From assembly GCA_034509495.1 (NCBI GenBank), contig CM067512.1, positions 3,279,699 through 3,343,698 on the forward strand: a stretch of DNA of 64,000 nucleotides, read 5' to 3'. This document shows positions 57,740 through 64,000 of the stretch, piece after piece. The DNA comes from Acestrorhynchus altus. Its lineage: Eukaryota; Chordata; Actinopteri; Characiformes; Acestrorhynchidae. The position numbers and the translations under genes were made by a program. Within the stretch, counting starts at the first letter, position 1; each line of letters opens with the position of its first letter. Below the pieces are notes generated by a model. The model had not been told where the DNA came from. It saw only the letters and a program-made list of their open reading frames with translations, and did no database searches.

Positions 57740-57925
57740 TCTTCTGGAGACTAAGGACCTTACAGGACCTAAAAGGTGTGTTGCTAAGGTCTTGGTGGTT
57801 CCACAGTACACCTTCAAAAGTCTTTTGGAGTGCATGCCTGGATCAGAGATGTTTTTATTTTGTGGCACCAAGGGAACCTACACAAAATTACCAGGTAGTT
57901 TTAATGTTATGGATTATTAGTGTAG
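57740..57925 (+). pseudogene. T1 Tc1-like transposase C-terminal relic plus terminus
   Basis: One frame gives LQDLKGVLLRSW (about 57757-57792). After a frameshift another gives VPQYTFKSLLECMPG (about 57799-57843). Both match the C-terminus of Tc1-like transposases (pattern LQDLK.LLL.SW..IP..TF..LVESMP, family knowledge). 'cacaaaattaccaggtagtt' (57881) and the terminus 'ttttaatgttatggattatt' (57899) follow. The catalytic core is absent. Confidence 0.75.
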
Positions 57926-58004
57926 TTACTAAATTGGAGCACATGCTCATTCTTTCTTTCTTCTGAAATCAAGGGTATTAAAAAGTGTTTGCCCTGCTTG
58001 TGTT

Positions 58005-58394
58005 GGAGTAACTGTCTCTACTGTCGAGTGAAGGCCTTCTGCTAGATTTTGGAGCGTTGCTGTGAGCATAACAAGGGTGTTAGTGAGGTCAGGATGTTGG
58101 ATGATCACCATTCCACCTTATTCCCAATCCCCCAACTCATCCCAAAAGTATGGGATGGAGCACCATCATTCCTCAGAACACAGTTCCACTGCTCTACAGT
58201 TCTATGTTGGGGGGCCTTTATACCCCTCTAGTAAATCTGCTCCAGAGGGTCCTATTCTATTGTCAAAACTTCTCTACAGGGACTAGACAAGCTGAGTGTG
58301 CATTTGCACATCTGTTTCAGCAATGGACGCAACCTAAAGTAGCTGATTTCATTCAACAGAAGGGTTGTCCACAAACATTTGGACATATAGTGTA
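58005..58394 (+). mobile_element. N1 non-autonomous DNA element, fullest copy
   Basis: Ordered blocks: 'aactgtctctactgtcgag' (58010), 'ttctgctagattttggagcg' (58038), 'caactcatcccaaaagtatg' (58132), 'cacagttccactgctctaca' (58179), 'ggggggcctttatacccctc' (58209), 'ctacagggactagac' (58273), 'gcacatctgtttcagcaatg' (58306), ending 'gtccacaaacatttggacat' (58367). There is no open transposase. Parts resemble non-coding remains of a Tc1-like element, so a Tc1/mariner origin is likely but not shown. Confidence 0.75.
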
Positions 58395-58399
58395 TCAGT

Positions 58400-59215
58400 A
58401 ATGTGGGGTCACTTATGGGAATCCTTAAACTTACATAACAAATATTTAATCTCTGGTGGGTTTCTTTTTTTCAGCGCAATTCCATCACACAGCTCGCACC
58501 CCAGCATCCTGATCAGGAACATCTGGAATGGTGCAGCTGAAGCAGGGCCCCCGTGGTAAAAACATTTCAAAACAGTGCTAATAAGAACCAGTCCCGTCAT
58601 TTAGGCGAGTGCTGATGAATGACCCCCGTGCTCAAAGCATCCAGGAGACGCAGTAGGCCTAGCTGGGACGTTAGGAACTGCTATCGGTCAGCCAATACTG
58701 CAGAAAGTACAAAAGGTGTACATCTATAAAAATGTCTTCTGAGTCAGAGACCCCGAGACTCTCACTTCCAGTCAAAACTGCCTTTACGTTTCTATTATTA
58801 TTGTTTGTCTGGAGCCACACCATGAACCTCATCAGAACAGACTACGTTTGTTGTAGCCTCAGATTTCTGTTCTTGGCTCACAGAACAAGAACCTGACATG
58901 GTCTTCTGCTGTTGTCACCCATCCTCTACAAAGTTGGACACTGTGAGAAGCTTTCCTGTTCTCCACAGCTAGGCCTCTGCATTATAAATGTACTTGCTTT
59001 ATTGAGTGTTAAATATGGAAGAAACCTGTGTAACTGTAGCTCAACCCCTTGAACCCAAGGCCAGTTTTTTCAGGTTTAACACCCATAAATCAGTAACATA
59101 AGCATTAAACTCGTGTTTAGCTTATGTTGCTTGTGTTCAGCCTCAGAAAGTGTTTTAGTAATACAGTCTGAATAGACAATGTTAGAAAGCATGTGGTTAT
59201 ATGACCTGAACTTAC
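58400..59215. other. Non-coding stretch
   Basis: No repeat family recognised. Short open frames only. Confidence 0.45.
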
Positions 59216-59216
59216 A

Positions 59217-59266
59217 CCTCAACCTAAACCTAACCTAGGCCTAACCCTTACCCTTACCAGAACCTT
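59217..59266. repeat. Degenerate telomere-like repeat
   Basis: About six CCTAAAC/CCTAACC/CCCTTA words ('cctaaacctaacctaggcct' then 'aacccttacccttacc') resemble the vertebrate telomere C-strand (CCCTAA)n but with frequent errors. Short and degenerate. Confidence 0.5.
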
Positions 59267-59269
59267 AGT

Positions 59270-59915
59270 GACATTATTAGAGTGTGTCCATGACATCCAG
59301 CATTCTCAAACATGGAAAGACATGGATAAGACATGCATATTTGGCAAAAAAGTGCCACCAGTGGATGGGACACAAGCAGGTCACAAAACATGTAAATATG
59401 TATATAATAATGAAACATATTTATATGCAAGCTATGTTATATTCAGAGTTTATATTGCATTTCACTATGTAAATACAATATTAGCAAAATCACAATATTC
59501 ACTAATATGTCATATAAAGAATCTATATATTACCATTTTTAAGATCCAATTAACAAACATCAACAGAATGCTTTAGTTCTATTTACACAGGAAAAGCAAC
59601 ATTTAAACATACAAAATCCATAAGGAACCTTTGAAAACCACCCTTTGTTTTAAGATTGTGGAGTTGAAAGAGTTAAAACCTACATGAAACTTATTTTAAC
59701 CATTGCAGGTTATCCTTATTATTAAGGATCCTTTTTTAGATTTATTTTAATTCAAACAATGCATTAAGGGCTTTGCAGGTCGTTAATGCTGAAGGTTTGT
59801 TGGTTTGTTAATATTAACGGCAAAAACTGACATTTAATAAAGCCTTAATGTGAACTGTTACCAGCACAATTTCTATAGCAAGTGATTCAAAAAGCATTTC
59901 TTCTCTGTATCCATA
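59270..59915. other. AT-rich non-coding stretch
   Basis: AT-rich sequence with no recognised feature; a 102-codon frame at 59268-59576 lacks domains. Confidence 0.45.
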
Positions 59916-59920
59916 TGTCT

Positions 59921-59953
59921 CACACACACACACACACACCACACAGACACACA
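59921..59953. repeat. (CA)n microsatellite
   Basis: Imperfect CA run. Confidence 0.92.
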
Positions 59954-59959
59954 GGCTTC

Positions 59960-60430
59960 TGGTCCAGCTGTGAGGTCATATGTTAGAGGGCTTGATGATA
60001 AATGGTGTCCATCTGTCCTCACTCTCTGATAATGCTGCACTACCCGTCCTCCTCGGGAGAATAAGAAGAGTAAAAGACGAAAGAGTTTAAAGAGTGATGC
60101 CTGTCACCACACAGCAGCGTCCACTTTCCAAAGGCACTGTTATGAGGGGATAAGGCTCAGAGGATTACCTCTTTGTCCCAGAGCAGGTTACAATCGCTGG
60201 TCCTCTTTAAACACTGACCTTAGATTAGGGTCGGCTTCAGGAGAGCATAGGGCAGCAGAGCAAAGGCTAAAGCTCACTGGCCATGTCAGTCAGACGTAAG
60301 CGCACGTGTCAATCTGAAGCATGGAGCTGTCAGTCACTCTGAACTGGATGGAGATGGGCACAGGTGAGACAGGTGTGAGGGGCCAGAGGGCAAGGGTAAA
60401 ACAACACATCCATAAAGCTGGCATATGGCT
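59960..60430. other. Repeat-free non-coding stretch
   Basis: Nothing recognised. 60.12-60.27 kb contains 'gaggggataaggctcagagg' and 'cagattagggtcgg'-like words, a weak GATA-type texture. Confidence 0.35.
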
Positions 60431-60435
60431 TAAAG

Positions 60436-60623
60436 CAGTGGGTGCTATCCTGGCTCCGGTGTACCACTGCCCTGCAGGTTTTCCCTTAATTCCAACACAT
60501 GTGATCCAAATAATGAACTAATTGATGAGCCTTTGCTGATCCGAACTGGCTGTGTTCCAACAGGACAACTGAAATAACTAAGGCGATGGTATTCCGGGAC
60601 CAGGATTGAGAATCACTGCCTTA
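60436..60623. mobile_element. R5-type MITE with both terminal inverted repeats
   Basis: The left end, 'gcagtgggtgctatcctggc' (60436) then 'tccggtgtaccac', pairs with the reverse complement of the right end, 'ggcagtgattctcaatcctg' then 'gtcccggaatacca' (60621-60588). The inside holds 'ttccaacacatgtgatccaa' and 'gaactaattgatgagc'. About 188 bp, non-coding. Confidence 0.75.
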
Positions 60624-60729
60624 AAAGGAAAGTTTGGCTAAAGATGTGGTGTCCACAGTTTGCTCCCCTTGACCCCAAACATTGATGAACAGACAAGACA
60701 TGTTTGGTGTGGGACATTTGCTTTAGAGA

Positions 60730-61110
60730 GTTCAAGATGAGTCCTGAGTCTCCAGAGTTCAAGCCTGGGACCAGTTTCAAGTCTCTGGACTGTGAATCCA
60801 AGTCTGGAGTCTTTGGGGTGTGAATCTGACCAAGTCTCTAACAAGTATTATGTATCCGGGCTGCAAGTCCAAGCTTTGAGTCTCTGGGGTGTGAGGCCAA
60901 GTCAGGTCTTGTGTTCTGGGGAGCAAGCAGAGTATCAAGTCTCCTTCAGTCTGAGTCTCACATCTGTGGGTTCTGAGTCTTGTGAGTCTGAGCCCAGTTG
61001 AGTCTTGGGTTTTCAGCATTTGAAGATCAAGTCTGAGTTGAGTCTTGAGTCTGAAGTTTGCCTCCTAGTATACAATGAGTCTCAGTCTCTTGGGTTTTCC
61101 AAGTCAATTC
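60730..61110. repeat. Diverged minisatellite, reverse orientation of 32.4-33.1 kb
   Basis: About ten imperfect units with 'gagtctctggggtgtgagg' (60878), 'caagtctggagtctttgggg' (60800) and 'gagttgagtcttgagtctga' (61034). Reverse-complemented, these equal the 'ctcacaccccagagactcaa' units at 32.4-33.08 kb. Confidence 0.85.
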
Positions 61111-61114
61111 TCAA

Positions 61115-62245
61115 TTCTCTGGGCTCCACACAGCTTCACATCACTGATTTACTGCATGAAGCTTTTCAGTTCTGTCCATCAGACCAAAGGGAATTTTACA
61201 AAATCTCATTATTTGAAACCATTTCAAACTTGTGGGCTGTGGATCGGGTTTCTAAAAAGGACTAGTACTGTGCAATCTGCATGTCCAAATCCTCAGACAC
61301 TAGCCTCAAACCACACACCATTGTAAGACACAGTGTGACATACTGTTATCTTAATAATGGACAAACATATGGACAACTCTCAGACATGGTTGCTACTACA
61401 TGTTTGGCTAAGTGACATACCACGTAATCAAATCGATTAACAGTCTGAGATGAGCTAGACCTGCTTCTGATGGTGGTTTTTTGCTTATTACCTACATCAG
61501 CCTCAAAGCTCCAGTGAGCAAAATTAAAAAAGCAGATTTCAGACACCAAACAATTGTGTTTAAGTATAACGTCACTGTAAGTGAAAGTACACACAGAGCA
61601 GTCTGTATCTTAAGCACATGTTCCATATATTACATAATTGATAGCGCAGACGGGGATCAAATTTGATAAAAGAAAATCACACACTCTGTGAAATCCTTCA
61701 AAGGGTGATAAAAAACAATGGGCTTAAATCATCAGAGACGTGCCCTCTTTACAGTTCTACCTGTTGTAAAGTGTCCAAGAGCCGCCATGTGGATTTACGT
61801 GAATCTATACGAGTCAGTAAATCAGGGATATAAAGCTGTGTTTGATCACAGACAGTGAGGGTATTCCCTTTCGTCTGTTGCTGGCGAGGCGAGAGTGTTT
61901 ACGCCGTAGCATCTGGCCGGGTCACACTCTGTACACAAAGCTGCTTACTCGTGAGTCATAGCGAATTCGTTTTGTCAAGAGTTTCCTGATTGGGCTTTTC
62001 TCAGACACTCAGCCTGTTTCCTCTCCAAAAGAGTGGGAAAAACACTCTCTCCAGTCCAGACACCATGTGCTGTAGCAACATCTGAGCTGGAGCAGAGGAG
62101 GCAGGGGAGGCAGTGGCCAGCGTCCAGCTCTCTTGATGCTATTTGTCCACAGAGAGGGTACAGAGGATCCTCTCACAACATCAGCCGGTCTACGGCCCTC
62201 TCAACATGTTTGAAACATGTATGTCAAGACGTTAACAATGGCTGT
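61115..62245. other. Non-coding stretch
   Basis: No repeat family recognised. A TATA-like 'gggatataaagctg' at 61826 precedes GC-richer sequence, with no downstream coding frame worth calling. Confidence 0.4.
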
Positions 62246-62249
62246 GAAG

Positions 62250-62600
62250 CTTATTGAGGTCCAGGCTGGAGAGAAAGCAGCCAATCTGCTTCAGATACTG
62301 CCACAGTGACCCGGGTGAGTGACACCATCCAGAAGCCCAAAGGTGATCTGGCATTGTACCCCACAAAACGACACCGGACCTTTAAGATGTGTGTTGCATG
62401 ACAAACGTTGACAACCGCTGATCTTGGTGCTGACCATGGTATTTCCACAGTCAGATTTATTGGTTGTCTCCCAATAAGGACAAGAGCAACTCCATGACGG
62501 TTTGGCATGACACCACTGCATTGCAAACAGTTCCTTCAGGGTGCAACATATGTGAATGGGCTCTGCTCTGATTGGCTGCCCGAAAAAAACTCAAAGGGTT
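62250..62600 (-). pseudogene. T3 Tc1/mariner-like transposase relic, shorter copy
   Basis: The minus-strand frame includes RFVGYNARSPLGF (about 62376-62338), homologous by DNA alignment to AISYDAKSPLIF of the 36-kb T3 relic. Shared plus-strand words are 'aaaggtgatctggcattgta' (62339) against 'aaaggtgatttggcatcgta' (36059), and 'gacaaccgctgatcttgg' against 'caaaccaccggtcttctt'. The first-Asp region is degraded and the second and third catalytic blocks are not recognisable. 'ctctgctctgattggctgcc' near 62561, found again in similar form near 63461, marks its flank. Confidence 0.6.
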
Positions 62601-62604
62601 TTCT

Positions 62605-63535
62605 TTGCCCATGATATAAGCCCAAGCTGAATATCTCATTTGTTACAGGTTAATGAACGTGCTCTACAACTTAGACAGGCTTCCTTCTCTTCAGCCTCAA
62701 AGTCCTCCTTGAAACGGGGTTATTTCTTCAAATAACAAACCCAAACAGGACAAACGTAAACGTGTTATACTGGGTCAGTTTCAGCAGCGAAAAAACTCAT
62801 TTTCATATAATGAGGAAATTGCTTTGCCCAGAATGGCGGGTGGCTGTTCCAGTAAATGCGGCCTAAACAGGCTCGCACAGTTCTCCTCTACAGTCAGCCT
62901 GGCTGAGGCCAAGGGGATCACAGACCCCTGTTCTTGCTGCTGGAACTAATGGCCGCTCTATCATACAGATAGACATCTGCAGCCTGCCTGCCACACGCAC
63001 ACGCCACCAGCTAATCACACAAAGCACACTCGAGCTAAATGATGCGTGATCAGCTCAATCTGTAACAATCTTAAGCAAATACTCAGCCATGTCATTAGGA
63101 CGGCTCTTATCGACGTTAAAATGTACAGTGCATACAGCTAAAACGATATCCATATGTATGACACAAACAGGCTGACAAAGTACAGGACCGCACATTAAAC
63201 AGAACAAAACCAGAACAGCAGCAGCTGCAGGACTATAAAGCCTACTAATAGAAGAAAGCCGATACTTAAAGAGCTCATAATTTTAATTTTCATTTGTACA
63301 TTATTATTTTTCCCAAAGGCCCAGTTACATGTGAGTGGTTAAAAGCACCAAAAACTGTTTTTTCAAGAGTTAATTCATTTTCATAGGACCATTTTCCAAC
63401 ATCTCTACATCCTTTAAAACTATACCTACTGTGCCTTTAAGACGGGTATATGCAAATCATCTCTGTTCTGACTGGCTGCCCTGAATTGTACCCTCTTCAT
63501 AAATCTATAAATCCAGGCTGAGTAGCTTTGACATG
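62605..63535. promoter_or_regulatory. Repeat-poor block, weak candidate regulatory DNA
   Basis: 62.74-63.35 kb has no repeats and includes 'tcattttcatataatgagg' (62799), 'ggccgctctatcatacag' and 'gagctaaatgatgcgtgatc' (63033). 63.42-63.53 kb holds 'ctctgttctgactggctgcc', a diffuse repeat also near 62.56 kb. No gene. The regulatory reading is an inference from texture. Confidence 0.2.
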
Positions 63536-63539
63536 GATG

Positions 63540-64000
63540 AAATTGTCTTGGTTTTATGACCGGGTCAGAACATCTCCAAACAAGGCAGGTCTTACGTGGG
63601 TTGTCCAAGGAGGCATCAGGGTATTGGGTACCAAAGGCTCATGAGGACAATGAATTCTATCCCATGTGAGGGAAAAGTAAAGAGGCACAAGTCTAAGAAA
63701 TGTTGGAGGAAACAGGAGGAATATCTGAGTACAGCACCCCCTGCTGCAGAGCTGTAGACCAGTCAGAATGACCATGCTAACCCCTGTCCACCACAAGGAG
63801 TGCCGACAAGTCTGGGCCACAGGCCTGGGACTGGACTTTTGAGCAATGAAAGAAGGTATCCTGGTCTGATGAGTCCTGTTTAGCTCTGGAATTCACTGGG
63901 TCTATGCCAGATCTGCTGTGGATCCACCTCACACCCCCCATGAGTTAGGAGACTTCTGGAATGTCCTGGTACTAGATGCCTTCAAAGGAGACTTTAAAAG
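63540..64000 (+). pseudogene. T1 Tc1-like transposase relic, runs off the window edge
   Basis: 'gggtcagaacatctccaaac' (63562) and 'aaggcaggtctta' match the T1 N-terminal helix-turn-helix coding region. CRPVRMTMLTPVHHKE (about 63750-63800) matches the linker pattern RRPVR.PMLTPVH.., and in another frame KKVSWSDESC (about 63852-63881) gives the first catalytic Asp block. Deletions between the blocks and at least two frame changes break it. The remaining catalytic part may lie beyond 64000. Confidence 0.8.

Noticed and set aside
57405..57920. 171-codon plus-strand open frame, the longest in the window
   Set aside because: Its left half lies in an unassigned repeat edge and its right half in the T1 transposase C-terminal relic, partly in the wrong frame; it is a chance fusion of two mobile-element fragments.
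61820..61930. TATA-like box with GC-richer downstream sequence
   Set aside because: No coding first exon, no CpG-dense promoter and no clear initiator; a bare TATA word is expected by chance in this composition.

Overview
The window reads as non-coding DNA from a bony fish, probably an otophysan (catfish, characin or relative). The reasons are very frequent long GT/CA and GA microsatellites, many fragments of Tc1/mariner DNA transposons, and interspersed repeats that I recognise from memory of such genomes. I found no convincing protein-coding exon, tRNA, rRNA or snRNA gene on either strand. The open frames present are short, and the longest fall in transposon relics, in microsatellites or in sequence without recognisable domains. 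The window is best read as an intergenic desert or the inside of a very large intron.

Layout. 1-5 kb: old repeats, then a repeat-poor block (3.5-4.5 kb) that looks like conserved regulatory DNA. 5-7 kb: a stack of mobile elements, including a retroelement tail with about 200 bp of (TTGA)n inserted into an older element (family N1). 7-18 kb: degraded Tc1 relics, one interspersed repeat and an internally deleted Tc1-derived MITE. 18.2-19.4 kb: a long GT run followed by about 700 bp of almost pure purine. 19.7-30 kb: copies of a TTAA-ended, piggyBac-like MITE (family R3), N1 and Tc1 ends, and a 52-bp satellite that grew inside one R3 copy. 31.5-33.1 kb: two diverged minisatellites. 34-42 kb: a recognisable Tc1/mariner transposase relic, a long-terminal-inverted-repeat element and a fold-back element close together, plus many microsatellites. 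42.7-51.3 kb: a repeat-poor AT-rich block, a second copy of the deleted Tc1 MITE, a LINE 3' region and a (GTA)n array. 52-64 kb: another minisatellite, the most complete R3 and N1 copies, a minisatellite in reverse orientation to the one at 32.4 kb, and transposase relics up to the right edge.

Family labels used here (mine): T1 = Tc1-like family whose ends carry the motif ttttaatgttatggct; T2 and T3 = two other Tc1/mariner families; N1 = non-autonomous element ending near gtccacaaacatttggacat; R3 = TTAA-ended MITE; R5 = short MITEs with imperfect terminal inverted repeats; R6 = GGTTCTT-rich repeat. Family membership rests on alignment by eye within this window and on memory of transposase motifs; no database was searched. 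The most interesting items are the R3 family with its internal satellite, the shared internal deletion in T1 copies, and the two palindromic elements at 39.5-40.8 kb. I do not see a new gene system.
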